Shown here one piece after another: positions 46,189 to 53,813 of a stretch of 64,000 nucleotides of DNA. This DNA is from JAUYQR01 sp031415015. Its GTDB lineage: Bacteria > Pseudomonadota > Alphaproteobacteria > Rhodobacterales > Rhodobacteraceae. Both the position numbers and the translations under genes were made by a program. The notes under the pieces were generated by a model. It did no database searches. It had not been told where the DNA came from and worked only from the letters and a program-made list of their open reading frames with translations. Within the stretch, counting starts at the first letter, position 1. Each line of letters begins with the position of its first letter. Location of the stretch: NCBI GenBank assembly GCA_031415015.1, contig JANOQT010000096.1, forward strand, positions 59,181-123,180. The letters are read 5' to 3'.

Positions 46189-47108
46189 TTGACCCACCTT
46201 TCCCGGATCGTGCCGAGGATGCCCTTTGGCGCGAAAAGGACGAGGATCACGAGGGCCGCGCCCACGAGGAACAGATAGGCGGACGTGAGGTTGGAGGCGG
46301 CTTCAATCAGGGCGAACATCAGAAGTGCGCCGAGGAAGGGGCCGAGGATGGTGCCTGCACCGCCGAGAAGGACATAAAGCATCGGCAGGATGGAATACTG
46401 GATCGTCGCGAAGCTGGCCCCGACGTAACCGAACAGCAGCGCATAGGCTGCCCCTGCCCCGCCCGCGTAGAGGCCGGAGAGGGTGAGGGCGGCCAGCTTC
46501 ACGGTGAAGGGGTTGTAGCCGAGCATCCTTGACCGCTCTTCATTTTCCCGCATCGCGACCATGCTGCGACCGAAGGGCGAGCGGACGAGGGCGAGGCTGG
46601 TCAGCAGCGCCACCGAGAACAGCGTCAGGGCGGCCATGTAGCGTGGGGTGTCGGTGGCAAGGTCGAATCCCGCGATCTGGCGGCTGGTGGCGGCAATCAC
46701 GAAGCCCTCATCCCCGCCGGTGATGGGGGCGAGGTAAAGGATGGTCAGGTATCCGGCTTGGGCGAACATCAGCGTGACGATCATGAAGCTGACGCCAGCG
46801 GTGCGCAGCGCGAGGAGGCCGACGGCGGCCGAGAGGAGGCCCCCGGCGGCAATCCCGGCGATCAGGGCGGGGGCTGCGGTCACGCCCCAGGTTTGCGCGG
46901 CAAGGCCCGCGCCGTACATGCCTGCGGCGAAGAAAAGCGCGTGGCCGAGGCTTAGCAGGCCGCTGTAGCCGAAGGCGAGGTTGTACCCCATGGCGAAGAC
47001 GGCCAGCACCATGATCCGGGCAAGATGGGTGGCAAGGTAGGGCGACAGCAGAAATTGCGCGGCCAACAGCGCCGCGATGAGGGCGACATGCAGGGTCCAG
47101 ACCTTCAC
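46176..47108 (-). CDS. livM: Branched-chain-type ABC transporter permease (LivM)
   Basis: About 310 residues with roughly eight to nine helices. The family core MGYNLAFGYSGLLSLGHALFFAAGMYGAG and the EAA-like loop (VAMRENEERSRMLGYN) are clear. The GTG at 47106-47108 overlaps the livH stop (GTGA). The frame runs on upstream to 47588 but only as a shadow of livH. C-terminus ERWVKWLP. Confidence 0.93.
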   Translation of the reverse strand: MKVWTLHVALIAALLAAQFLLSPYLATHLARIMVLAVFAMGYNLAFGYSGLLSLGHALFFAAGMYGAGLAAQTWGVTAAPALIAGIAAGGLLSAAVGLLALRTAGVSFMIVTLMFAQAGYLTILYLAPITGGDEGFVIAATSRQIAGFDLATDTPRYMAALTLFSVALLTSLALVRSPFGRSMVAMRENEERSRMLGYNPFTVKLAALTLSGLYAGGAGAAYALLFGYVGASFATIQYSILPMLYVLLGGAGTILGPFLGALLMFALIEAASNLTSAYLFLVGAALVILVLFAPKGILGTIRERWVKWLP

Positions 47109-47983
47109 GCTTTCGCTCCGAACAGGCCGTGCGGGCGGAAGACGAGCACTAAGGCCACCAGCAGCGTGGCGATGATCTTGGCCAGCGTGGGCGCGAAGAA
47201 CATCGAGATGACGCCATCGGACAGCCCGATGATCAGGGCGGCGATCAGGGTGCCGCGCAGGCTGCCAAGCCCGCCGATGATGACGACGATGAACGCCAGA
47301 AGCAGCGGGTCGCCACCCATCAGGTAGTGGGCCTGCTGGATCGGGACGATCAGGACTCCGGCCAGCGCGGCGAGGGCGGCGCCAAGCGCGAAGGTGCCCA
47401 TGTAAACGCGGTCGACGTTGATCCCGAAGGTGCGGGCGGTGGTGTGATCCACTTGCGTGGCCCGCATGATCAGGCCCGCTTTCGTGCGCGTCATGAAGGC
47501 CCACAGGGCAAAGAGAACGAGGGCGGCGGCGAAGACGACGAACAGTTTGTAGCCGGAATAGCCGAACCACGGCAGTTGGATGCGCCATTCAAAGGGCGCG
47601 GTGACGGGGTTGGCGTTGGGGCCGTAGAAGCTGAGCGTGGCCTGCTGGATCATGTAAAGGAGGCCGATGGTGGCGACGATGGTCGCCTCGGGGTCGTAGT
47701 TGAGGCGTTTGAGGATCAGCGCGTCAGCGGCGGCGGCGAGGGCTGCGACCAGCAAGGGGGCGATGATCAGGGCGGCGACGAAGGCAAGCGCGGGCGGGCC
47801 GGGGATCATCGTGGTGACGGCGAAGGCGATGACCGCGCCCAGCATGTAGAACTCGCCGTGCGCGACGTTCACCACGCGCATGACGCCGAAGACAAGGCTG
47901 AGCCCGGCCGCCGCGAGGGCGAGGGTGGCGGAGGTCACGAGGCCCTCCATCAGGGCAAGAAGCAGGAAGGGTCCGAAGGCCAT
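47105..47983 (-). CDS. livH: Branched-chain-type ABC transporter permease (LivH)
   Basis: A 292-residue permease. The N-terminal core LSLVFGVMRVVNVAHGEFYMLGA and the cytoplasmic coupling loop RATQVDHTTARTFGINVDRVY are present. The ATG at 47981-47983 lies just downstream of a double palindromic element that separates it from the binding-protein gene, so permease expression may be set below that of the binding protein. Confidence 0.94.
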   Translation of the reverse strand: MAFGPFLLLALMEGLVTSATLALAAAGLSLVFGVMRVVNVAHGEFYMLGAVIAFAVTTMIPGPPALAFVAALIIAPLLVAALAAAADALILKRLNYDPEATIVATIGLLYMIQQATLSFYGPNANPVTAPFEWRIQLPWFGYSGYKLFVVFAAALVLFALWAFMTRTKAGLIMRATQVDHTTARTFGINVDRVYMGTFALGAALAALAGVLIVPIQQAHYLMGGDPLLLAFIVVIIGGLGSLRGTLIAALIIGLSDGVISMFFAPTLAKIIATLLVALVLVFRPHGLFGAKA

Positions 47984-48002
47984 TTGGTGTCCGGGTTGGG
48001 AA

Positions 48003-48055
48003 GATGGGCAAATTGCCCATCCTACGGGGATTGTAGGATGGGCAATCTGCCCATC
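48003..48055. repeat. Double palindrome (REP/BIME-like) between SBP and livH
   Basis: Two 23-bp arms (48003-48025 and 48033-48055) are inverted repeats with one mismatch around a 7-bp loop. Each arm is itself a palindrome: GATGGGCAA-A-TTGCCCATC on the left and GGATGGGCA-ATC-TGCCCATCC on the right. The structure resembles paired REP units. Located directly after the binding-protein stop, it could stabilise the upstream transcript or attenuate the downstream one. Confidence 0.8.
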
Positions 48056-48064
48056 CTTGCCGGA

Positions 48065-49348
48065 TCAGAACGCCATGGTCGTGTAATCGACCGCGTCGTC
48101 ATAGGCCCCGTCAGCCAGCGAGGTGCTGTGGACCCGGATCAGTTTGCCGCCCTGCACTTGGGAAATGTTCTGCACGCCGAACACCTGATGGGTCTTGCCG
48201 TTGAACATCTTCGCCCCCTGTGGCCGCTCAATGCCATAAGGAAGGTCGGTCATCGCCTCCATCGCCTCGACGAATTTTTGCCGATCGGCGGGGCCGGTGT
48301 AGCCCGATGCCTCCATCCCGGCCTTGATGGCGAAGAGAGTTTCCCAGGTGGAGAACATGTGGCTGTAGGTGGCCACATCCGCCGGATCGCTGACCGATGC
48401 GCCGTTGTCATCGACTCCGACGGCGGCGCGGTAGGCGGCCTCATGCTCGCCCGCATCGGCGGGTTTGACGCGGTTGTGCGCTTCCCAGAAATGGGTGCCT
48501 TCGAGGAATTCAAGGCCGGGGGTGGCGGTATCCACGGCCTCAAGACTGTCGATGAAGCCGAAGAACTGCGGTTTGGTACCGGTGCCGTAGAACTCCCCCA
48601 ACTCCTTGACGAAGGTCAGGACGGCGGGGCCGACCATGACGTGGTAGAGGACCTCGGTTTCTGCCGGAATCTGCGGGAAGTAGCGGGTGAAGCTGGTCTC
48701 GGTCGGCGGAATGGCGATCTGGGCGATCACCTCGCCGCCCTGCGCGGCCATTGCGGCGGTGAAGAAATCGCGGTGATCGTGGCCGAAGGCGAAGTCCGGG
48801 AAGATCATCGTGACCTTCTTGCCGAGGTTGGCACTGACCCACGGTGCCATCGAGGCGATCTGGCTGCGCACGTCGGTAATGCCTGGTTGCAAGGTCCAGC
48901 GGTTCAGCATGCCGGAGGCGACGTGGTAGCCTTCGGAGCAGACCAGGTAGGGCACCTTCAGCTCGCCCGCGCGGGGAGCAGAGCCGATGACGACATGACT
49001 GAACAGCGTGCCCATCACCACATCGCAGCCATCCGACTGGGTCAGCTTGTCGACCACTTCAGAGCCGCGTTTCGGATCAGTCGCGTCATCTTCGAAGATG
49101 ATCTCAACGGGGCGGCCATTGATCCCGCCGCCCTCGTTGATCAGCTTCAGCGCGGCTTGCGCGGTGCGCTCATACCAGCGGCCATAAGACGCGCCGATTC
49201 CGGTACGGTGCAATTGGAAACCGATCTTGATCGGTGCTGCTTGCGCTGCCAGATGGCCGGGAAGTGCCGCGGCCATCAGACCCGCTGCGCCAGCCATCAG
49301 CAGGGCGCGGCGCGAAGGAGTGTAGAAGTTGGGGTGCGTCATTTTCAT
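48065..49348 (-). CDS. ABC transporter substrate-binding protein (LivJ/amide-binding type)
   Basis: A 427-residue periplasmic binding protein with a Tat-like signal (SRRALLMAGAAGLMAAALPG). A Peripla_BP_6/LivJ fold follows (PIKIGFQLHRTGIGASYGRW, PVEIIFEDDATDPKRGSEVV). In context the ligand is more likely an N-containing cyclic or amide compound than a branched-chain amino acid. The ATG at 49346-49348 is used, with a second ATG two codons later. Head of the importer block, followed by livHMGF. Confidence 0.9.
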   Translation of the reverse strand: MKMTHPNFYTPSRRALLMAGAAGLMAAALPGHLAAQAAPIKIGFQLHRTGIGASYGRWYERTAQAALKLINEGGGINGRPVEIIFEDDATDPKRGSEVVDKLTQSDGCDVVMGTLFSHVVIGSAPRAGELKVPYLVCSEGYHVASGMLNRWTLQPGITDVRSQIASMAPWVSANLGKKVTMIFPDFAFGHDHRDFFTAAMAAQGGEVIAQIAIPPTETSFTRYFPQIPAETEVLYHVMVGPAVLTFVKELGEFYGTGTKPQFFGFIDSLEAVDTATPGLEFLEGTHFWEAHNRVKPADAGEHEAAYRAAVGVDDNGASVSDPADVATYSHMFSTWETLFAIKAGMEASGYTGPADRQKFVEAMEAMTDLPYGIERPQGAKMFNGKTHQVFGVQNISQVQGGKLIRVHSTSLADGAYDDAVDYTTMAF

Positions 49349-49429
49349 CTATCCACTGTGTTATGGCCTCTGAAGTCGGGCCCTTACGGTTGCAGCAGGG
49401 CCATGCGGCCACAGATTTGTCCAGTATTT

Positions 49430-50785
49430 TCATCCAGTTCTGGCGGTGGACAATAGCCAGAGACCAAGCACGGTATACCCCACCATCAAAATCGTCAGCG
49501 GCAGATGCGCCCTGGCGCTCGCCCCCTGCCCGGCCATTTTCAGGGCGAGCACGACGGCCAGCAGGTGCGCACCAAGAATGGCCGCGAACTGCGCGGCATA
49601 GATCAGAGGCATCGTGCCAGGATCGGTCAGGAAGCCGAACGAGACGTAGAAGGGTGGCAGGCCCAGCCAGTCATCCCCCCTGAAAAACGGATCGTTCAGC
49701 GCGGCCAGCGTGTACTGCCCCGCCGTCAAAAGCATGACGAGGTTGTGCGCCGCATGATAACCTGCAGCGATGGCAAGGAACGAAAGCATCACCGGCCCGC
49801 TGGCGAATTCCCGGCCACCCAGCCATCGACCAAGCGAAACCGCACCAAGCAAGGCCGACAGCGTCAGCGCCCAGACGGTCAGCAGCCCCAGCGTGTTCGC
49901 GCCCATCACTCCGGATCGTCCGACAGGCTCCAGCGGGTTCTGGCCGATCAGCGCTTGCCACCAGAACGTCTCGGCCAGCCCGTCAAAGGTCAGTGCCGCA
50001 AGGGCCAGTGTGATAAAAATGATCGCAGAAGACGACAACGGCGGCAGCGCCAGAATCTGCGTGCCGGGCCAACCGCCCATCAGACGGGCGCGCGGGCCGT
50101 CGATCCGCAACCAGACCGGCGCGACCCTGGCGATCATGCCGAACAGAACCGTCAGGAACTCGCCCTGTTCCAACCAGTCGTCACCTTCAGCCACCGCAAG
50201 GCCAAAGATCGCCGTCCAGTAGATCACCGCCAACGTGGCCAGGACGCGCGGATCATCGGGATAAAGCGAAATCATCTGAAACCAGACAAACCCTGCATAG
50301 CCCGCAACGGCGGGCCAATGGCCAAGACGCTTCAATCCAACTCCACCGTTGCGGCCCAAAAGCGTGCGGGCAATGCGGACGGGTCCGGTCCAAGGGTTAA
50401 GCGGTCGCCAGAGGTTGCCGCACAGCATCGACCCCAGCGGCACCGCGATCCAGACGCCGGTCCAGAAAATCAGCGTCATCAGGTTGTGCATCGGATCAGC
50501 GCTGCCAAAAAGCCCGATCAGCACAAGTCCCAGAAACCCCAGAAAACTGATATATGAGGTCAGCGTCACCGGCAGCAGAACCCGCCGCTCAAGGATCAGC
50601 ACGGGCTGCATTGTTGGCAACCGGGCCGCCCGCACACCAAGGATCGCCGTCAAACCGACCGTCAACGCGGCGGCGGTGATGTAATGACCTGTTGGCAGCA
50701 GAAGGATCACGGACGGTGGCAGGGCGCAGGCGAACGCCGCGCCCGGAACCAACAAGAGCAGAAAGAGGGCTGCCCGTTGGATCAT
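49430..50785 (-). CDS. Polytopic membrane protein of unknown function in catabolic cluster
   Basis: A 451-residue protein with about eleven or twelve hydrophobic helices and an N-terminal signal-like segment (ALFLLLLVPGAAFA). Conserved-looking polar motifs lie between helices: NLWRPLNPWTGPVR, GDDWLEQGEFLTVLFGMIARVAPVW and GYHAAHNLVMLL. The sequence resembles membrane proteins that databases label fenitrothion hydrolase, a name I would not transfer. The ATG at 50783-50785 overlaps the AA_synth stop by four bases, so it belongs to this operon. It may be a transporter or a membrane electron-transfer or cofactor partner; unresolved. Confidence 0.8.
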   Translation of the reverse strand: MIQRAALFLLLLVPGAAFACALPPSVILLLPTGHYITAAALTVGLTAILGVRAARLPTMQPVLILERRVLLPVTLTSYISFLGFLGLVLIGLFGSADPMHNLMTLIFWTGVWIAVPLGSMLCGNLWRPLNPWTGPVRIARTLLGRNGGVGLKRLGHWPAVAGYAGFVWFQMISLYPDDPRVLATLAVIYWTAIFGLAVAEGDDWLEQGEFLTVLFGMIARVAPVWLRIDGPRARLMGGWPGTQILALPPLSSSAIIFITLALAALTFDGLAETFWWQALIGQNPLEPVGRSGVMGANTLGLLTVWALTLSALLGAVSLGRWLGGREFASGPVMLSFLAIAAGYHAAHNLVMLLTAGQYTLAALNDPFFRGDDWLGLPPFYVSFGFLTDPGTMPLIYAAQFAAILGAHLLAVVLALKMAGQGASARAHLPLTILMVGYTVLGLWLLSTARTG

Positions 50786-51363
50786 CTGAGCCCGTCTTCC
50801 CCCTTTACCTGATGCACCTCCAGCCCACCCATGCGCGCATGTACCCTGCCCCCGCGCGCCATGGCCAGCGCGAACAGCACTTCGTTGGCGCGGGGTCCAT
50901 CCTCGCAGGCAAGGGTGATGACGTCGAATCGTGACCGGACGTAGGCGGCGTTCAGATGACCCAATGGCACATCCAGCGTCGTGCCCATGCCGCCCACCTT
51001 CATTGCTGACGGCACGATGGCGCGGCACTCTCCCAGACGGTCCCGCATTCCGTAACCGCCCGACACATGCCAGATCGCGCCGTGTTCATGCTCGCCGTTC
51101 TCGCCCACAATGGCGCCTTTGCCGTAAGCGTCGATCCCTTCCCGCCCGCCCAGGGCTGCGACCAGCCGGTCGGTAAGTTGCAATGCCAGCGGCTTCAGCA
51201 CCTCCATTGCGGGTTGAAGGTCGGGTTCATAGCGCCCGGCAAAAGGATTGGCGCAGATCGCGTAGACGGCACCTTTCACCGGTGGAATGTCTGCAACCGG
51301 GCCGCCCTCGTGGAAAACTTCTTCCAGTTGAAGGACAATCTTCCGGATCTTGAAGTCAGACAT
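50782..51363 (-). CDS. AA_synth (DUF1185) family protein
   Basis: A 193-residue protein of the amino-acid-synthesis (DUF1185) family. Conserved blocks are IRKIVLQLEEVFHEGG, AVYAICANPFAGRYEPDL, DAYGKGAIVGENGEHEHG and STLDVPLGH-like TTLDVPLGHLNAAYVRS. Biochemical activity is not established. It often sits with hydantoinase or heterocycle genes, as here. It overlaps UPF0280 at its start (8 bp) and the membrane-protein gene at its end (4 bp), so it is tightly coupled to both. Confidence 0.88.
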   Translation of the reverse strand: MSDFKIRKIVLQLEEVFHEGGPVADIPPVKGAVYAICANPFAGRYEPDLQPAMEVLKPLALQLTDRLVAALGGREGIDAYGKGAIVGENGEHEHGAIWHVSGGYGMRDRLGECRAIVPSAMKVGGMGTTLDVPLGHLNAAYVRSRFDVITLACEDGPRANEVLFALAMARGGRVHARMGGLEVHQVKGEDGLR

Positions 51364-52192
51364 GCGCGGCCTCCCGGTCGGGCACCATTATCGGGCCCGT
51401 CGCCCGGCTGTCAGACTGCAGGAAAAGTGCGGCCGCTTCAATCAGTCCGCGGGCCCGGAAGGCTTCGGCCACGGCAAGACCAGCCGACAGCGCCTGTGCC
51501 ACCTCGGCCTGCGTCAAGGGGTCAACGCCGGTGGTCACCAGCCGGTCACCCAGATCAGTGTCGGCCTGCAGGGCATTCGCCGGGCGACGGCTTATGGCCG
51601 GGTGGCACGGCAGGTCTACAGCATTTGCAATCATTGTGGCAGCGGCGTCCGCCATGGCCGCCGACCGGGCCAGCACCGTCACCGCATCGGCAATGCCGAA
51701 AGACCAGCTGCGCCCGCGCCAGCCCGAGGTCGCAATGCCGCGTACCGGACTGACGGAGGCGATGGTCACTGGCAGTGCCCCCCTCGCAGCGATAGCACAA
51801 GACAGGCTTTCACCGCTCGACAGGTGCAGCGCGATGTCGCCCCCGTTGTTGACATAGGCCCGCAGGATACCCGGCCCGGCCAGATCTGCCAGAACCTCTT
51901 CAGCCACCGACCCCGCCACCGCCGCCATCGCCGTGATGAAGGCCGGCCGAAACGCTGCCACGGCGCGCGCCATCCGCACGCCGATCAATCCCGAAGGCTT
52001 GCCGTCCAGGGTCCGCAGTTCGGGCAAGTCCGCGACCAGTTCCGCAAGCACGGTGTCAAACCGACGGATCGCACGACCATACCCCAGCTGCACCGCGCGG
52101 CGGGTCCCCCAGGCTTGGCAGATCAGGTCAATAGGACCATGCTGCAAGTGCAGCCTGCCGTCGGCAAGATATCTGGCCCCTGCCCCGGTCAT
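51356..52192 (-). CDS. UPF0280 family protein, ApbE-like fold (candidate flavin transferase)
   Basis: A 278-residue UPF0280 protein. The fold of this family is structurally related to ApbE, the FMN transferase. Visible ApbE-like features are NNGGDIAL (residues 115-122), GIATSGW (152-158) and SAAMADAAATMI (177-188). The last corresponds to the metal-binding SAMxADAxxT region of ApbE. Activity of UPF0280 is not known to me. The gene lies directly downstream of a 6-hydroxynicotinate-reductase-like gene, a type shown elsewhere to hold a covalent flavin, so flavinylation is a reasonable hypothesis. No signal peptide, so cytoplasmic. Confidence 0.85.
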   Translation of the reverse strand: MTGAGARYLADGRLHLQHGPIDLICQAWGTRRAVQLGYGRAIRRFDTVLAELVADLPELRTLDGKPSGLIGVRMARAVAAFRPAFITAMAAVAGSVAEEVLADLAGPGILRAYVNNGGDIALHLSSGESLSCAIAARGALPVTIASVSPVRGIATSGWRGRSWSFGIADAVTVLARSAAMADAAATMIANAVDLPCHPAISRRPANALQADTDLGDRLVTTGVDPLTQAEVAQALSAGLAVAEAFRARGLIEAAALFLQSDSRATGPIMVPDREAAHV

Positions 52193-52284
52193 GTGGCTTG
52201 CTCTTTTTCCAGATACTCGGCATCGGAGACAAGCGGCCCTGGCCGCGCAGGCGACCTGAAAAACTTGCGGCGCAGCCGCTCCAT
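52189..52284 (-). CDS. 31-residue small protein between the reductase and UPF0280 genes
   Basis: An ATG (52282-52284) opens a 31-codon frame beginning MERLRRKFFR and ending EYLEKEQAT. Its TGA overlaps the UPF0280 ATG in the ATGA arrangement, and it starts 14 bp after the reductase stop. A GGGG stretch lies upstream. It fills the only gap between two tightly packed genes, with a basic N-terminus and an acidic C-terminus. Overlap coupling of this type is good evidence for a real small gene. No family recognised; it could also be a leader that couples translation. Confidence 0.6.
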   Translation of the reverse strand: MERLRRKFFRSPARPGPLVSDAEYLEKEQAT

Positions 52285-52298
52285 TTGATTACCCCAGC

Positions 52299-53741
52299 TC
52301 ACAACCCGTCACTCCGCCAGGGTTCCAGGCGGGCAGAAGTGGGATACTCGCCGCCCTCGGCCATCACGTCGTCAAGACTGCGCACCGCCGCATCGTGCCC
52401 GCCCATCGCCAGATAGTCCTCTCGCCGCAAGGTAAACTCAAGTGGCGCAACCAGCGCCGGGGTCGGCACATACCCAAAGGCCCCCTTAGGCAGGCGCGTC
52501 ACGTCCACCATGAAGGTGATGCCGCCGCCCGGCCAGACATAACACTCCGCCCCGCCGGACGTGAGCCGGGTGCCGCCGGCCTGAACCGAACGGGTCAGCC
52601 GGACCGGGTTTCGTGTCACACCCGCGCGCAAAGACCCCCCCGCGCCGCCCATGAACAGAACCGTGCACAGCGAGGGTTCGCAGTTTTCATCAATCAGCGC
52701 GACGGTCTCGCGCAGTGCCACAGGCAAGGGCTGGCGTTGCGGTACAAGGGCATCGTCCAGCACGTAATAGGCGAACTCCTCGCCGGTCGTGGACACCATC
52801 AACAGCGTAAGACCCGGCCGCGCACCCTTTTTCGGGTTCCACGGGCCGAGGATTTCAAGAGGATCGGTCAGTTTGGTGCCACCCCAGCCCAGCCCGGGTT
52901 CCGACACGCGGAAATAACGCCCGGGGGTAGAGCGGTGACCCATGATCTTGATCCCTGTGGGTTCCCAGCCCAGGACACGGCCCGCTTGGTGTTCCGACAC
53001 GACGCCGGTGATGTGGTCATCAACCACCACCACTTCATCAACGAGGTCCAGCCATTGGCTGGCAAACATTCCGATGGTGGCCGACCCGCAGCCAACCCGC
53101 ATCCGGCGCTCGGGCACACCATCTACAATGGGTGGCTGGCCCGCCTGCACGGTGACGGACGAGCCCCCCTCGATGCACAGCTTTACCGCATCACCATTGC
53201 ACAGCGCCAAGAGGGTAGCGCAGGTGATCCGCCCTTCGGCCTTTCCGCCGCCGGTCAGGTGATGCACACCGCCGAGGCTGAGCATCTGGCTGCCGTATTC
53301 GGCGGTGGTGACATGGCCGACAAGTTCATCGCCGACCCGCACCACGGCACCTTCCGGACCAAGAAACCGGTCAGTGTCGATCTTTACCTTGACCCCGCAG
53401 TAGGAAAAGATCGCTTCGGTCACCACCGTGACCATATCGGCCCCGTCCAGACGGGAGGACACGATGAAAGGCGCCGGTTTGTAATCGGGGTAGGTCGTCC
53501 CCGATCCGATGCCGGTCACCACCGTATCGGCGGGCATCGGATCGCCGTCCCAGTCGCGGGTCGCGAACGGGACGATGCGGTGCCCGCTTTGCACCGCATG
53601 GCTCAGCATCACCACGGGATCGGTGCGCACGATGCGGCCATCCGCATTCGCGTAGCGGTCGCAGGCCCCGGTCTGGCCGGGGGCGATATAGCACATCACC
53701 GGGCAGGCATCGCAGCGGATCTTTTCGGGTACGTCAGTCAT
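52299..53741 (-). CDS. 6-hydroxynicotinate reductase-like iron-sulfur protein
   Basis: A 480-residue protein resembling 6-hydroxynicotinate reductase of nicotinate-fermenting Eubacterium barkeri, which reduces the pyridone ring to 1,4,5,6-tetrahydro-6-oxonicotinate. The N-terminus has a four-Cys cluster motif (Cys10, 13, 17, 27 in CDACPVMC...GAC). Further Cys occur at 115, 174, 181, 189, 218, 354, 359 and 400. Glycine-rich cores are GVHHLTGGGKAEGRITCA and RVGCGSATIGMF. The E. barkeri enzyme carries a covalent flavin and several Fe-S clusters. The ATG at 53739-53741 is chosen; the frame to 53804 is intergenic repeat sequence. Substrate here is inferred only. Confidence 0.78.
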   Translation of the reverse strand: MTDVPEKIRCDACPVMCYIAPGQTGACDRYANADGRIVRTDPVVMLSHAVQSGHRIVPFATRDWDGDPMPADTVVTGIGSGTTYPDYKPAPFIVSSRLDGADMVTVVTEAIFSYCGVKVKIDTDRFLGPEGAVVRVGDELVGHVTTAEYGSQMLSLGGVHHLTGGGKAEGRITCATLLALCNGDAVKLCIEGGSSVTVQAGQPPIVDGVPERRMRVGCGSATIGMFASQWLDLVDEVVVVDDHITGVVSEHQAGRVLGWEPTGIKIMGHRSTPGRYFRVSEPGLGWGGTKLTDPLEILGPWNPKKGARPGLTLLMVSTTGEEFAYYVLDDALVPQRQPLPVALRETVALIDENCEPSLCTVLFMGGAGGSLRAGVTRNPVRLTRSVQAGGTRLTSGGAECYVWPGGGITFMVDVTRLPKGAFGYVPTPALVAPLEFTLRREDYLAMGGHDAAVRSLDDVMAEGGEYPTSARLEPWRSDGL

Positions 53742-53754
53742 GTTGATCACCGAC

Positions 53755-53792
53755 CGGGGGCCAGCCCCCGGGCCCCCGAGATACTTGGGAAC
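53755..53792. repeat. GC-rich intergenic repeat of Rhodobacteraceae type
   Basis: A GGGGGC-CA-GCCCCC hairpin is followed by GGGCCCCCGAGATACTTGGG, within the 72-bp gap between the Mo-hydroxylase stop and the reductase start. I recall near-identical hairpin plus CCCCGAGATA elements scattered between genes in Rhodobacteraceae genomes, but cannot check copy number here. Confidence 0.55.
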
Positions 53793-53813
53793 AGAAAAAG
53801 GCAAAGGGGAAAA

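Noticed and set aside
49170..49433. 87-codon frame starting in an ATGA overlap with the membrane-protein stop
   Set aside because: It runs about 180 bp into the binding-protein gene in another frame, through its Tat signal, and has no recognisable sequence.
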